Source: Longimicrobiaceae bacterium
GTDB lineage: Bacteria; Gemmatimonadota; Gemmatimonadetes; Longimicrobiales; Longimicrobiaceae
Assembly: GCA_030447645.1 (NCBI GenBank)
Contig: JAUJOM010000016.1
Location: 31,939 to 92,276 of the forward strand
Length of the DNA: 60,338 nt
Direction of reading: 5' to 3'
Positions 26,734 to 36,768 of the stretch are shown one piece after another. Every line of letters begins with the position of its first letter. Within the stretch, counting starts at the first letter, position 1. The notes under the pieces were generated by a model, which ran no database searches, had not been told where the DNA came from, and saw only the letters and a list, made by a program, of their open reading frames with translations. Position numbers and translations under genes: made by a program.

Positions 26734-28701
26734 TCAGGAAGAAGCGCGCGCTGCCAGCAGGGGCGCGAGAACGAGCGAAACGGCGGCCAGCACTTTGATG
26801 AGCGTGGTGATGCTCGCCGCCGCTGCGAACCGGTAGGGGGTGGCAGACATGGCGCGGAGCATGACCGGAATCTGCGGCGGGAAACCGGGGTGCACCGCCC
26901 CTCCTGCCGCATGGACTTCCGCGTGCGCCAAAAAGAGCGCGAGCGGGATGCCGGTCACCATTGCGCCCACCAGCAGAGCCGCGAGCGCGGCAGGTCCGAG
27001 CCCGTACCCGATCATGACAGGCAGGAGCAGCGTGACCAGCGTCGGAACCGCGAGGTCACGAAGCACCACCTCGATCGGGGTGACCACGGAGCGTGCGGCA
27101 TCCGCATCGGCAACGCCTTGCAGCAGGCCGGGGATCTCCTGGTACTGGCGCTCCGCTTCTCGTGCCGAGGCACCGGCGCCGCGGATCACGCCGAGCGTGG
27201 AAAGGGCGCCGGCTGCCGCGGGTAACAACAGGCCGAGCAGCAGCCCGAAAATCACCCCGAAGCTTCCCAGCGGGAGTGCGCCCAGGTCGATCACCGACGC
27301 ATACGCCGCGAATATGGCCAGCACCGCCAGGCCCGCGGCGGCGATCGCGAAGCCACGGCCGCCGAGTTCGAGCGTTTCCCCCGCGGCACCGAGATCGTCC
27401 GTGACACGGCGCGCATCCGGGCCGAGGCGGCCCACCCGGGCGATCAGCCGGGTGCTCCCGGCGACAGCGCGGTAGGCACTCGCCCATACGGCGGTCCCCA
27501 CCGTCGCCAGCATGCCTATCGCCGCCAGACCGATGCCGTACAAACCCGCCAGCGCATACCCGCCCCAGCCCGCCCCCGCCAGGATGAGCAGGGGCAGCAG
27601 TGAACCCGCCCCGACGAGCCAGCGAGGCTTGATGAGCCCGGTTACGATTCCCGCTACGGTCCCCACGCCCAACGCCCACAAAGGAGTGCCGATCCCCAGG
27701 ATACGCCCCGTAACCGGGTCCTCAACGTCGAAGCCGAGACCCAGTGTCACTGCGAGAATCAGGAGCAAAAAGATCACCGCGGATGCCAGGGCCATGTTCC
27801 GCAGCGCAGCGCCGCCGCCCCCTCGGGAAAAGGTGGGAAGCAGCATTACCGCGAACAATGTCGCCAGCAGACCGCTCCCGAGGGCAAGGATGGGGAGCGT
27901 GATGGCTTCCAGAGGGTTGTCCGCGTACAGGGCACTGGTGGCGCCGATCACGATGGCGGCGATAACACACGCCATGTACGAACCGAACAGGTCCGCGGCG
28001 GTCCCCGCCGTGTCGTCCACGTTGTTGCCGACGTTACAGGCCAGCGTGGCCGGGTCGCGCGGATCGCCCCGGGGAATGCCGGCCTCGTGCGCTGCCGTCA
28101 TCTCCACTCCCCGCTCCGCGCCGGCGCGGAAGATCGCCCCGCCTGTATGGGCGAAGAGCGTGACCACTGATGCGCCCAGCGCCAGACCGGTTGCGATCTC
28201 CGCGAAGTGGAGGATCTCCTCCGGCACCGGGTGGCCGCGCCCGCGCACGATGGCCATGTAATAAACCAGCGCGACGCCAAGCACCCCCAGAGACGCGACC
28301 GCCAGCGCGATCACCGAGGCGCCGTCCAGCAGGGTCCGCAGCGCGCCGGGCGCGCCGGAGGTGCGGGCGCTTTCCGCCACCCGCACGTTCACCCTGGTTG
28401 CGGCCTTCACGCCGATGTACCCGGCCAGCATGGAGCCGAGTGCACCGGTTACGAATGCACCCGCGGTGCCGGAGCCTCGCATCAACCACACCAGCCCGGC
28501 GACGACGACAACCATGCCGCCCAGGGCCATGTACCCCTGGCGCATGAACGCCTCGGTACCCGCCTCGATCTGCCGGGAAAGTGCGCGCATGCTCTCGTTG
28601 CCGGCGGGGAGCCGGCGGATTGCACCGTACACGGTGAGCGATGCCAGCACCCCCACAATGCCCAGCGGCAGAGCAAGCCAGGTCAGGTTGATCGCATTCA
28701 C
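26734..28701 (-). CDS. Membrane pyrophosphatase (HppA) homologue with degenerate active site
   Basis: A 655-aa protein in one uninterrupted frame with about 15-16 hydrophobic segments, alignable along its length to ion-translocating pyrophosphatases. Near residues 187-240 it reads GGAIFRAGAERGVEM, AGIPRGDPRDPATLACNVGN and NVDDTAGTAADLFG. The family has DVGADLVGK, EDDPRNPATIADNVGD and NVGDxAGMGADLFE. The substrate lysine and several metal-binding aspartates are therefore changed. The C-terminal block (GGAWDNAKK, HKAAVVGDTVGDPFKDT) is reduced to AAGGAVHPGF and ATPYRFAAAASITTLIKV. Fold kept, catalysis doubtful. Lies between pth and ychF. Confidence 0.85.
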   Translation of the reverse strand: MNAINLTWLALPLGIVGVLASLTVYGAIRRLPAGNESMRALSRQIEAGTEAFMRQGYMALGGMVVVVAGLVWLMRGSGTAGAFVTGALGSMLAGYIGVKAATRVNVRVAESARTSGAPGALRTLLDGASVIALAVASLGVLGVALVYYMAIVRGRGHPVPEEILHFAEIATGLALGASVVTLFAHTGGAIFRAGAERGVEMTAAHEAGIPRGDPRDPATLACNVGNNVDDTAGTAADLFGSYMACVIAAIVIGATSALYADNPLEAITLPILALGSGLLATLFAVMLLPTFSRGGGGAALRNMALASAVIFLLLILAVTLGLGFDVEDPVTGRILGIGTPLWALGVGTVAGIVTGLIKPRWLVGAGSLLPLLILAGAGWGGYALAGLYGIGLAAIGMLATVGTAVWASAYRAVAGSTRLIARVGRLGPDARRVTDDLGAAGETLELGGRGFAIAAAGLAVLAIFAAYASVIDLGALPLGSFGVIFGLLLGLLLPAAAGALSTLGVIRGAGASAREAERQYQEIPGLLQGVADADAARSVVTPIEVVLRDLAVPTLVTLLLPVMIGYGLGPAALAALLVGAMVTGIPLALFLAHAEVHAAGGAVHPGFPPQIPVMLRAMSATPYRFAAAASITTLIKVLAAVSLVLAPLLAARASS

Positions 28702-28729
28702 CGGTGTGTCTCCTGATGCGGGGCGGACT

Positions 28730-29287
28730 TCACGTGTTGCACGAATTCATCGCGGGTTCGATCCCCTGCTCCAGCCAGCTGCGGAGGCAATCCACCAGAA
28801 TCGGGATGCGCTCCCGGATCGCTTCCCGGTCGGGCCTGGAGGGCGGGCTCAGCACCCAGTCGGCGAGATCCACGGCGGACGGCTTCGCCCCCACGCCGAT
28901 GCGGAGCCGCGCATAGGCCTGTGTACCCAGCACGGATTCAATGGAGCGGAGCCCGTTGTGGCCGCCCGCGCTCCCCGTCGGGCGAAAGCGCGCACGGCCG
29001 GGCTCCAGGGCCACGTCGTCCACTACCACCAGTAGGTCCCGTGCGATGTCAAAGGCGTTCATACGACGGAGCGGCCCGAGGGCCGCTCCGCTCCGATTCA
29101 TGTATGTGAGAGGCTTCACGAGCCGGACCACCACCGGGCCCACTCGCCCCGAGGCAACGCCGGCGTTGCTTTCCCGCTTGAAGCGCCCGAGATCCCAGGC
29201 GGCAGCCAGCTCGTCCAGCAGCCACCATCCGACGTTGTGACGCGTACCCTCGTACTCCGGCCCCGGGTTGCCGAGGCCGGCGATCAC
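28730..29287 (-). CDS. pth: Peptidyl-tRNA hydrolase
   Basis: A 185-aa Pth enzyme recycling peptidyl-tRNA released from stalled ribosomes. The start is GTG 29287 (MIAGLGNPGPEYEGTRHNVG). Catalytic and binding residues: Asn in GLGNPG, His in TRHNVG, Asn in TYMNRSG, Asp in LLVVVDDVALEPG, and GGHNGLRSIESVLG. It follows rplY by 11 bases, the common rplY-pth order. A few residues of the usual N-terminus (K-L-I-A-G) are readable upstream without an ATG. Confidence 0.96.
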   Translation of the reverse strand: MIAGLGNPGPEYEGTRHNVGWWLLDELAAAWDLGRFKRESNAGVASGRVGPVVVRLVKPLTYMNRSGAALGPLRRMNAFDIARDLLVVVDDVALEPGRARFRPTGSAGGHNGLRSIESVLGTQAYARLRIGVGAKPSAVDLADWVLSPPSRPDREAIRERIPILVDCLRSWLEQGIEPAMNSCNT

Positions 29288-29298
29288 CTTGAGCTGCG

Positions 29299-29976
29299 TC
29301 AGCCGTTCTGCTCCGTGGTTTCCACGTCCTTGATGTCCGCCTGGCGATCACGGATCAGCACGGGCTCCACCGATCCGCCAACCCCATCCTCGCTCTCGGT
29401 TCCGACCGGTTCTTCTTCGACCGGCGCCGGCGCGACCATGGAAGCAACCGGCAGGTCATCGTCGTTGGTGATGCGGATGTTGGGCGTGGGGATGTCGCGC
29501 ACGCGGATGCTGTCGCCCACCGCCATACCGGTTGCGTCCACCTCCACCGCATCGATGATGTCGCGGGGAAGGCACTCCACCTCCACAGTGTAAAGCACCT
29601 GGTCCAGAATTCCGCCGGCGGCGTGCGCCGCCGCCTCCGCGTGGAGGATGCGAACGGGCACCTGCATCTTGACCACCTCACCCGCATGCAGCTGCAGAAA
29701 ATCCACGTGCAGCACGATGGGGCGGTACGGGTGCACCTGTAATTCGCGGATCAGCGCCTGGGTTGATCCCCCGCCCTCGATCTGCAGGTCGATCACGGTG
29801 GTGCCGGAGCCGCCGTGCGACAGCACCTGCTCCAGGTCGTACGCGCTCACCGAAAGGGAGCGGGACTCATCCCCGTGTCCATGGATTGCGGCCGGCACGC
29901 GGCCGGTACGGCGAAGGGCACGGGCGGCGTTCTTGCCGCGCCCGGTGCGCAGTTGTGCGTTCAAAGCAGCATTCAT
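29299..29976 (-). CDS. rplY: Ribosomal protein bL25 (CTC/TL5 type)
   Basis: A 225-aa 5S-rRNA-binding protein. The N-terminal L25 domain (LRTGRGKNAARALRRTGRVP, AAIHGHGDESRSLSVS, HVDFLQL) is followed by a C-terminal TL5-like beta domain (PVRILHAEAAAHAAGGILDQ, VECLPRDIIDAVEVDATGM, GDSIRVRDIPTPNIRI) and an acidic tail. The long form is typical of the CTC general-stress type. It sits between prs (1 base) and pth. Confidence 0.96.
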   Translation of the reverse strand: MNAALNAQLRTGRGKNAARALRRTGRVPAAIHGHGDESRSLSVSAYDLEQVLSHGGSGTTVIDLQIEGGGSTQALIRELQVHPYRPIVLHVDFLQLHAGEVVKMQVPVRILHAEAAAHAAGGILDQVLYTVEVECLPRDIIDAVEVDATGMAVGDSIRVRDIPTPNIRITNDDDLPVASMVAPAPVEEEPVGTESEDGVGGSVEPVLIRDRQADIKDVETTEQNG

Positions 29977-29977
29977 T

Positions 29978-30928
29978 TCAGTCGAAGAGCGAACTTACGC
30001 TCTCGTTGGAGTGGGTGTAGCGAATCGCATGTCCGAGCAATTCCGCTACGGAAAGCACCGTAAGCCCGGCGAAGCGCTTTTGCTCCGGAATAGGCACGGT
30101 GTTGGTCACGACCACCTCCGTCAACGGCGCGGCGGCGAGCCGCTCGCATGCCGGGCCGGAAAACAGAGCGTGAGTGGCACAGCAATATACCTCGCGGGCG
30201 CCGCGAGCCTTGAGTGCCCGCACCGCCTCGGTCATGGTACCCGCGGTATCGATCATGTCGTCCGCTACCACACAATCACGCCCCTCCACCTCGCCGATCA
30301 CGTGCACCACTTCGGCTACATTCGCCGTCGGGCGGCGCTTGTCGATGATGCCTATGGTGGCACCCAGCCGCTTGGCGAAGCCGCGGGCCATTTTGGCCGC
30401 GCCCACATCCGGCGCGACGACCACCGGGTTCAGCAGTTTCTTCTGCCGGAAGTACCGGGTCAATACCGGTGCGGCGTACAAATGGTCCACAGGGATGTCG
30501 AAGAAGCCCTGCAGCTGGTGCTGGTGAAAGTCCAGCCCCAGCACCCGGTCCGCTCCAGCCACCACCAGCATGTTAGCCACCAGCTTGGCGCCGATGGCCA
30601 CGCGCGGCTGGTCCTTGCGGTCCTGGCGCGAGTAGCCGAAGTACGGCACCACCGCCGTGATACGGGCAGCCGAGGCACGCCGGGCCGCGTCGATGAGGAG
30701 CAGCAGCTCCATGAGTGTGTCCGCCGGGGGCACGGTGGACTGCATGATAAAGATGTCGCGCCCGCGGACGTTCTCATCGATGCGAACAAAGATCTCGCCG
30801 TCCGCGAAGCGCCTGCACGTCACTTCTCCCAGCGGGAGCCCCACGTTTTCCGCGATCTCCGCCGCCAGCGGGCGGTTGGCCGAGCCGGCGAGGAGCATCA
30901 TCGGCCCAAGTGTCAACGGGTCAGACAT
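29978..30928 (-). CDS. prs: Ribose-phosphate pyrophosphokinase
   Basis: A 316-aa PRPP synthase making 5-phosphoribosyl diphosphate from ribose-5-phosphate and ATP. Motifs: RRFADGEIFVRIDENVRG, DIFIMQSTVPPADTLMELLL, PYFGYSRQDRKDQPRVAI (flexible loop), VLGLDFHQHQLQGFFDIPVD, VVVAPDVGAAKMARGFAKRL, and PRPP loop VVADDMIDTAGTM. ATG 30928 (MSDPLTLGPMMLLAG) gives the family length. A TTG at 30964 would add 12 unsupported residues. Forms the common prs-rplY-pth string. Confidence 0.96.
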   Translation of the reverse strand: MSDPLTLGPMMLLAGSANRPLAAEIAENVGLPLGEVTCRRFADGEIFVRIDENVRGRDIFIMQSTVPPADTLMELLLLIDAARRASAARITAVVPYFGYSRQDRKDQPRVAIGAKLVANMLVVAGADRVLGLDFHQHQLQGFFDIPVDHLYAAPVLTRYFRQKKLLNPVVVAPDVGAAKMARGFAKRLGATIGIIDKRRPTANVAEVVHVIGEVEGRDCVVADDMIDTAGTMTEAVRALKARGAREVYCCATHALFSGPACERLAAAPLTEVVVTNTVPIPEQKRFAGLTVLSVAELLGHAIRYTHSNESVSSLFD

Positions 30929-30966
30929 GGCGCCGAACGTATCCGGCGCCGTGGCGACCGTCAAGG

Positions 30967-32455
30967 CTAGCGAACGAACTCCGCCACGTCCCGGACCTCC
31001 ACCGGTGCGAGTCCGATGGCCCGCAGTCCGGCTTCCACGGTCTTGCGATCTCCAACCACCACCACCACCGAACGATCCGGACGGATGTGCTGGTTGGCGA
31101 CGCGCCGCACATCCGCAGGCGTGACCGCCATCACCCGCGGTACGTACTCCTCGAAGAAGTTTGCGTCCAGGCCATACACGGACAGGTTGGCCAGCTGCCC
31201 GGCGACCTGGGAGGTGGTCTCCAGCCGTTGTGGCAGGCCCAGGGCGACGTACCGCTTGGCACGCTCCAGCTCGTCCTGCGGAATGGGCTCGGTACGGATC
31301 CGCCGCAGCTCGTTAAAGAACTCGATCACGGCGCTATCCGTCTTGGCCGTTACCACCGCCGCCTGTGCAGTAAAGGGGCCAGCACCCCGCCGCATGTCGA
31401 ACGAGGAGCGCGCACCATATGAATACCCGTGTGCTTCCCGCAGGTTGGTGTTGAGCCGGCTGGTGAAGGAGCCCCCCAGCAGGGTATTGAGCACCAGGAG
31501 TGGGAAGTAGTCCGGGTTGTCCCGCGCCACGCCCGGGTGGCCGATGCGGATCTCGGATTGGGCCGCGCCCGGCTTGTCCACCAGGATGATGGTCGTGGTG
31601 CCGATGTTGGGCGCGGGTGTCGCCACGGGCGCCGCGGCTCCCCCGGTCCCCCGCTGCCAGCCACCGAATGCACGCTCCACTATCGGGTGCATTGCCTCCG
31701 CATCCACATCCCCCGCCAGCACCAGAGTGGCAAACCCCGGCCGGTAAAACGAGCGATGGAAGTTCACCATCTGCCCGCGGTCGATCCCGCGCGTCGCCTC
31801 GGCGGTGGCAAAACGCCCGTAGGGATGGCTTGCACCGTACACCAGCGACTGGTAGGCGTTGGCCGCGATCGCGGTCGGCTCATCTTTGGCACGCGCCAGG
31901 TTGGTCAGGCGCTCATCGCGGATGCGGGTAACCTCCTTGGCGGGAAAGTCCGGACGCACCACCACGTCCGCCATCAGTCCGAGCGCCCGCGGCAGGTTGC
32001 TGCGAAGCACGTACAGGTCCACCTGCGCGGCGTCCCACCCCGTGCCGGTCGACAGGCTGGCCCCGAGCAAGTCCAGGGCGTTGGCCAGCTCGAGCGCCGA
32101 CTTTCCGCCCGCGCCCTCATCGAGCATGTTGGCGGTGAAGGATGCCAGCCCCGGCCGGCTCGCCGGATCGTCCGAAGTTCCGCCGCGCGTCACGAGCGTG
32201 GCGCTCACCACCGGCAGCTCCCGCTGGGTCACGTAAAGCACCGTGAGACCGTTCGGGAGCGTGCGCCGAACCGGATCCGGAACCTGGATGGTGGGCGCGG
32301 TGCCGAGTGCCGGCGCGGTGGTCGGGAATGCGGGCTGCGCAGCCGGAGTTGGCTGGTACAGGGGCAGGCGCTGGAGCCGGCTCGCTTGCCGGCGCGCAAG
32401 CAGCGGCAAGCAATACCGCCAGCAGGTATGCAGTGCAATTCGTTGGGCGTTTCAT
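30967..32455 (-). CDS. M16-family peptidase-like lipoprotein lacking HxxEH (one frameshift)
   Basis: ATG 32455 gives MKRPTNCTAYLLAVLLAAAC, a lipoprotein signal. After about 30 residues the frame shifts (near 32.35-32.40 kb) to RTLPNGLTVLYVTQRELPVV, RGGTSDDPASRPGLASFTAN, MLDEGAGGKSALELANAL. Where active M16 proteases have HxxEH, this has FTANMLDEG, so it should be the inactive partner. The second domain (AAQSEIRIGHPGVARDNPDY, LNTLLGGSFTSRLNTNLREA, HGYSYGARSSFDMRRGAGPF) is complete. The start overlaps the partner gene's stop. Probably a periplasmic heterodimer. Confidence 0.88.
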
Positions 32456-33805
32456 CGGGCGGTCTCCTTCGGGCAGCGGTCGCAAGGCCGGTCTGCCCCT
32501 GCGGTACAAAGCTGATCACGATTCGGTTCTTGTCGGCAAAGTATTCCCGAGCGACCCGCTGAATGTCGGCGGGGGTGAGTGCCCGGTAGCGGGCAAGGTC
32601 CTCCGCGGCCATCCCCGGCTTCCCCCGTAGTACATGTAGCTGTTCAACTGGTCCGCCTTCCCTCCCACGGTTTCCAGCGAGCCCACGAACTCCGTCTGGA
32701 TGCTGTTGACCACCCGCTGCAATTCCTCGGCGGAAGGGGGAGTTGCTGCGATTTTGGCAATCTCCTCCATCACCGCCCGTTCGAGCACATTCAGGTTGAC
32801 GTTCTGCTTGCCCCGGACGGTCATGAACAGGTCGCCCGAAAGCAGCTTCGCCCAGTTGAACGCGCTTACCATCTGCGCGTTCTGCTCGGTGTACACCAGT
32901 CGCTGATACAACCGGCTGCTCTTGCCTCCCGCCAGGATCTGCGCGAGCGCATCAATGGCTGCTTCATCCGGTGAGAAGCGGGGTGAGGTCCGCCACAGGA
33001 TGTTCACCTGTGGGAGCGTGACCCGGTCCTCACGCGTGATGTAGCGGGTGGCCGGGATCTGGGGAGCTTGAATCCGCGGCTTGGCGACGTCCGGGCCGCG
33101 GGGAATCCAGCCGAAGTAGCGCTCCACCAGCTGCCGCACCTGAGCCGTGTTGACGTCGCCCGCCACGGTGAGCACCGCGTTATTGGGTACGTAATAGGTG
33201 CGGAAAAATCCCGACACGTCCTCCAGTGTGGCCGAGGTCAGGTCGGCCATGGAGCCGATGGTGCTCCACGAGTAGGGATGGCTCTTGGGGTACAGGGCTT
33301 CCGCCGCAATCTCCTGCAGCATGCCATACGGTCGGTTCTCATAGCTCTGGCGCCGCTCGTTCTTTACCACGTCGCGTTGAATGTCCAGCTTGGTGGGGCT
33401 CATGGTCTGCAACAGACCCCCCATTCGGTCCGCTTCCAGCCAGAGCGCCAGATCCACCGCGTTGGAGGGGACGATGGCGTAATAGTTGGTGCGGTCCTGG
33501 GTGGTGCTACCATTGTTGTTGCCGCCCGCGGCTTCCAGGAGCTTGTCGAAATCACCCTCGGGAACGTTGGCGCTCCCTTCGAACATGATGTGCTCGAAGA
33601 GGTGCGCGAAGCCGGTCCGGCCCGGCTGCTCGAACCCGGAGCCGACGTGGTACCATACGTTCACCGCCGCGATCGGCGTCGACTTGTCTTCCGCGACGAT
33701 CACCCGGAGCCCGTTGGGAAGAGTGAAGGTGGTGTGTGGGATGTTGACGTCCTGAGCCGCGAGCGGAGCGGCCAGAAGCGCCAGCGGAAGGAGCAAACGT
33801 TTCAT
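32452..33805 (-). CDS. M16-family zinc metallopeptidase (active subunit; frameshifted 3' end)
   Basis: The signal peptide MKRLLLPLALLAAPLAAQ (ATG 33805) is followed by TFTLPNGLRVIVAEDKSTPI and the zinc motif HLFEHIMFEG (HxxEH). The downstream glutamate region is DIQRDVVKNERRQSYENRPY. YPKSHPYSWSTIGSMADLTS and the C-terminal M16 domain (PATRYITREDRVTLPQVNIL, LAQILAGGKSSRLYQRLVY) follow. After SYMYYG the frame shifts (near 32.63 kb) to MAAEDLARYRALTPADIQRV and NRIVISFVPQG. The likely stop overlaps the next ATG at 32455, needing one further shift. Confidence 0.9.
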
Positions 33806-33912
33806 GGTCAACCCTAAAAACAGGTGTGGATCGGATACGCATAGTATTACCGCATTACCCTAAGTAACGCCAGGCGTTGCGCCAGGCGATCCGGAGGCGG
33901 CTGGCGCCGGGG

Positions 33913-34224
33913 CTAGCTGACCTGGGGCCGGGCAGTCGCGTCGCTGCAAAGCGCCGCCAGTTCCTCATCCGTTCGCTGGTCCCAGTCCGGCGGAATGGGG
34001 GTAAGCCGTCGCTTCTCCGCATCGCACTCGAAGCACAGCCAGCCCTGCTCCAGGCCGGGCGTCAGCAGGTTTCTGCGATCCGGGCCCCGCCTGCGCTCGG
34101 GACCCTTGTTTTCGCGGTTGGATTCCGCCCCCGTCCGCTCTTCCTCCTCACGGACGAACGCGGGTATCACATCCCAAACCTTCCACTCGGTGCCTGTCGA
34201 ATCAGTAAAGGTGCGAAGTGCCAT
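33913..34224 (-). CDS. Conserved small hypothetical protein (103 aa)
   Basis: MALRTFTDSTGTEWKVWDVI suggests a short beta-hairpin N-terminus. A charged, Arg-rich middle (ESNRENKGPERRRGPDRR) follows. The C-terminus GWLCFECDAEKRRLTPIPPD, then WDQRTDEELAALC, looks like a compact conserved motif. I believe similar proteins occur in Gemmatimonadota but name no family. It stands alone, divergent from the cupin gene. Confidence 0.68.
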   Translation of the reverse strand: MALRTFTDSTGTEWKVWDVIPAFVREEEERTGAESNRENKGPERRRGPDRRNLLTPGLEQGWLCFECDAEKRRLTPIPPDWDQRTDEELAALCSDATARPQVS

Positions 34225-34376
34225 ATCAAGGATCGAAGCCGTGTTGTCGTGGATTTGCAGATAGAAATATCCGCCGTGCCCCCGCAGCGCAACTCACCGG
34301 TTGCCGCTCACTTGCCCATATGCCCCGGGAATCGCATACTGGGGCATCTCAGCCCCGGATCTCCGAGCTACCGCGA

Positions 34377-34748
34377 ATGGCTTCTATACCCGTGAATACC
34401 CGATCCACCGCTCTCAACGAGCCGAAGATCGTTCCCAAGCCGTGGGGGCGGGAAATCTGGTATGCACACGAGGAGCGCTACGCCGGCAAGATCCTGGAGG
34501 TGACCCAAGGGCACGCACTCTCGCTCCAGAAGCACGAGCGGAAGCAGGAAACGATGTACCTTCAGTCAGGTCGGCTCCTTTACCACTTCAACGGCGAGGA
34601 CTTCGAGATGATGCCCGGGGAATCGATTACGGTGCGCCCTGGGGACGTGCACCGGATTGAGGCGCTGGAGGACGCTGTCATCCTCGAGGTCAGCACCCCC
34701 GAGCTCGACGACGTGATTCGCCTGGAAGACCGCTATGGGCGAAGCTGA
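34377..34748 (+). CDS. Cupin-domain protein, mannose-6-phosphate isomerase type II-like
   Basis: A 123-aa single cupin: KPWGREIWYAHEERYAGKIL, SLQKHERKQETMYLQSG (metal-binding H-x-x-x-x-E region), EDFEMMPGESITVRPGDVHR (G-D-x-H-R) and LEVSTPELDDVIRLEDRYGR. This matches the C-terminal isomerase domain of bifunctional ManC/GMP proteins, standing alone. Substrates of stand-alone versions include sugar phosphates; the exact one is unknown. The start at 34377 fits the family and leaves out an unsupported upstream extension. The gene ends just before tRNA-Gln on the other strand. Confidence 0.85.
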   Translation: MASIPVNTRSTALNEPKIVPKPWGREIWYAHEERYAGKILEVTQGHALSLQKHERKQETMYLQSGRLLYHFNGEDFEMMPGESITVRPGDVHRIEALEDAVILEVSTPELDDVIRLEDRYGRS

Positions 34749-34774
34749 GGCGCCAATCTGACGGCCAGCGTCGA

Positions 34775-34845
34775 TTGCCCCGCATGGATTCGAACCATGA
34801 CCGAAGGTTCCAAAGACCTTTGTGCTGCCATTACACCACGGGGCA
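34775..34845 (-). tRNA. tRNA-Gln (anticodon TTG)
   Basis: A 71-nt cloverleaf on the minus strand. The acceptor stem TGCCCCG pairs perfectly with CGGGGCA. The anticodon stem AAGGT/ACCTT encloses loop CTTTGGA, giving anticodon TTG. The T arm is CATGG TTCGAAT CCATG. The discriminator is A; no CCA is encoded. It lies 36 bases after the ispE stop on the same strand, so it may be processed from that transcript. Its charging enzyme, GlnRS, is at 56.5-58.8 kb. Confidence 0.96.
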
Positions 34846-34881
34846 ATAGCTCGGAAAACTAGCCGATTCCGGGAGGATGGG

Positions 34882-35764
34882 TCAACCTGCGGCGCCGGCA
34901 TTTCCTCGAGTGTCTTCGCCGACCACGCGGCGAGTCCCAGCGATCCCAGCGCGCGCGGAGGCTGCGTCCCGGTGCCCCGCGTTCGCGAACACACCAAAGA
35001 CCGCACCTCCGCTTCCAGAGAGCAAGGTGATTTCGGCGCCGTGCTCACGCAAAGCGGCCAGCGCATCGTCCAGAGGGGGAATGCACTCCGCTGCTACCGG
35101 CCCGAAGTCGTTACATGCCACGGGTGCCAGTCCCGTCCCAGCTACCAAGGGCATTAAGAGGAAATGAAAACGCCTCCGGTCCGGCGCTGTCGACCCGACG
35201 CTCGGCAACGCGCGCAAAAGCATCTGCCGTGGAGATCGGCTCACCCGGGTATGCAACGAGAACACAGCGCTCAGGTAGTGGTGGAAGCGGCAGCAGGCGC
35301 TCTCCGCGCCCCCACGCGAGCGCCAGCGGCGAGCCGCACAAAAAGAATGGCACGTCGCTGCCCAGCTCCGCTCCCATCTGCAGTAGCCGCTCCGGAGCGA
35401 TAGGCTCCCCCAGCAGCGCATTCAGCGCGCGCAGGCAGGCTGCCGCATCCGAGCTGCCCCCGCCCAGACCCGCCGCCGCGGGAATTTGTTTGTGGAGGTG
35501 GATCTCCACTCCCAACCCGGAACCAAGCTCCTGCTCCATGCGCTCCGCTGCCCGCACCACCAGGTTGCGCTCGGGTGGGCCGGTGTCCACGGCCCCCTCC
35601 ACGATCAGGCGAATCCCTGGCTCCGAGCGGCGCACCGTGAGCGTGTCAGCAAGGCTGATGGCGCAGAACACCGTTTCCAGCGAGTGGTAGCCGGAGGCCT
35701 CCCGGGCGAGCACCCGGAGGCGCAGGTTGACCTTGGCGGGAGCCGTGATCCGGACCCGGTCCAT
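34882..35764 (-). CDS. ispE: 4-diphosphocytidyl-2-C-methyl-D-erythritol kinase (one frameshift)
   Basis: A GHMP kinase of the MEP isoprenoid pathway. ATG 35764 gives [20 protein letters not shown]. The ATP loop is HKQIPAAAGLGGGSSDAAAC, and GSDVPFFLCGSPLALAWGRG follows. After AFSFPLNALGSW the frame shifts by one base (near 35.13 kb) to GLAPVACNDFGPVAAECIPP, LAALREHGAEITLLSGSGGA and VFGVFANAGH (third GHMP motif). About 290 aa repaired. The start overlaps the upstream stop by one base. The gene is essential in MEP-pathway bacteria, so sequencing error is likely. Confidence 0.93.
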
Positions 35765-36768
35765 CAGGTGGCGGGTGCGGCCTGTGCGCCGATCGTGCGC
35801 CAGGAGAGGCCCAGCCGGGACACGTAGAACACCCCCAGCAGGGTCACCGGGACAAAGCCGCCGAGATGAAACCCGATCGCAAAGGAAACCGCCTGACCCG
35901 CCGGCACTCCCCATACCGCCAGCCCCAGCTTCGCAGCCGCTTCAAAGGGACCGAAGAAGCCTGGAGCCGATGGAACGGCAACCGCCAGCCCAATCAGCGA
36001 CTGCAGAAAAACCGCGCCCACATAAGGCACCTCCGTGATGCCGAAGGCACGAAACGCCAGCACATAGGAGAGCGCGAGGAATAGCCACTGCCCGACCGCC
36101 CAGGCGAGCGAAACCAGGAACAATCGCGCATTCCCCAGCGCGCCGAGTCCACTGGCGAAAGAGCCGAGCGCGGCTAATCCGCGTTCGCGGATCAGAGGGG
36201 GGAGCAGCCGTGCCGCGACTCGCAGCGATGCAGCCGGTGCGACGGCGAAACCGAACAACCCGATTCCCGCCACCATGCTCGCACCCGCGACCACCGTGGC
36301 AGCGGTTCGCGCATCCACCCCCCCAAGTTCCCCGAGCACGGGGAAGCCCGGAGCGGCCATGGCGGCGAAGAGGAGTCCCACCAGCACGAAGGCGTCAAAC
36401 AAGCGCTCCACTACCAGCGAGCCGATCGCCGCGCCAACCGGAACGCCGGTGAGCCGCCCGAGGCAAAGAGCCCGCGCAACCTCCCCGAGGCGCGCCGGAA
36501 GGAGGTTGTTGGCGGCGAAACCCACGGTTGTAGCGACAAAACGGGGGTGCAGGGGCACCTCACCGGCAGCGGGAAGAAGCAGCACCCGCCAGCGCAGCGC
36601 GCGGATCGGAAACGCTAGGGTGCTAACAATCACCGCGAGGGTGAACAGCAGCGGATCGGCTCCACGGATCTCGTGGAGCACTTCAGTTGCGGAAACGTCG
36701 TGCAACGCCCACCAGAGGAGCAGCAGGCTCGCGGCGACCCCGAGCAGCGCTCGGCCGTATGCCTTCAA
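35764..36768 (-). CDS. Flippase-like membrane protein (lysylphosphatidylglycerol synthase TM family)
   Basis: A 334-aa polytopic protein with about eight transmembrane helices, of the LPG_synthase_TM / UPF0104 family. Signature-like stretches: [34 protein letters not shown] (F-x-N-N-x-L-P-x-R-x-G-E), [14 protein letters not shown], and the late [19 protein letters not shown]. Family members move or modify lipids or glycans. The aminoacyl-transferase domain is absent. It overlaps pdxJ (ATGA) and ispE (one base). Confidence 0.87.
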   Translation of the reverse strand: MKAYGRALLGVAASLLLLWWALHDVSATEVLHEIRGADPLLFTLAVIVSTLAFPIRALRWRVLLLPAAGEVPLHPRFVATTVGFAANNLLPARLGEVARALCLGRLTGVPVGAAIGSLVVERLFDAFVLVGLLFAAMAAPGFPVLGELGGVDARTAATVVAGASMVAGIGLFGFAVAPAASLRVAARLLPPLIRERGLAALGSFASGLGALGNARLFLVSLAWAVGQWLFLALSYVLAFRAFGITEVPYVGAVFLQSLIGLAVAVPSAPGFFGPFEAAAKLGLAVWGVPAGQAVSFAIGFHLGGFVPVTLLGVFYVSRLGLSWRTIGAQAAPAT

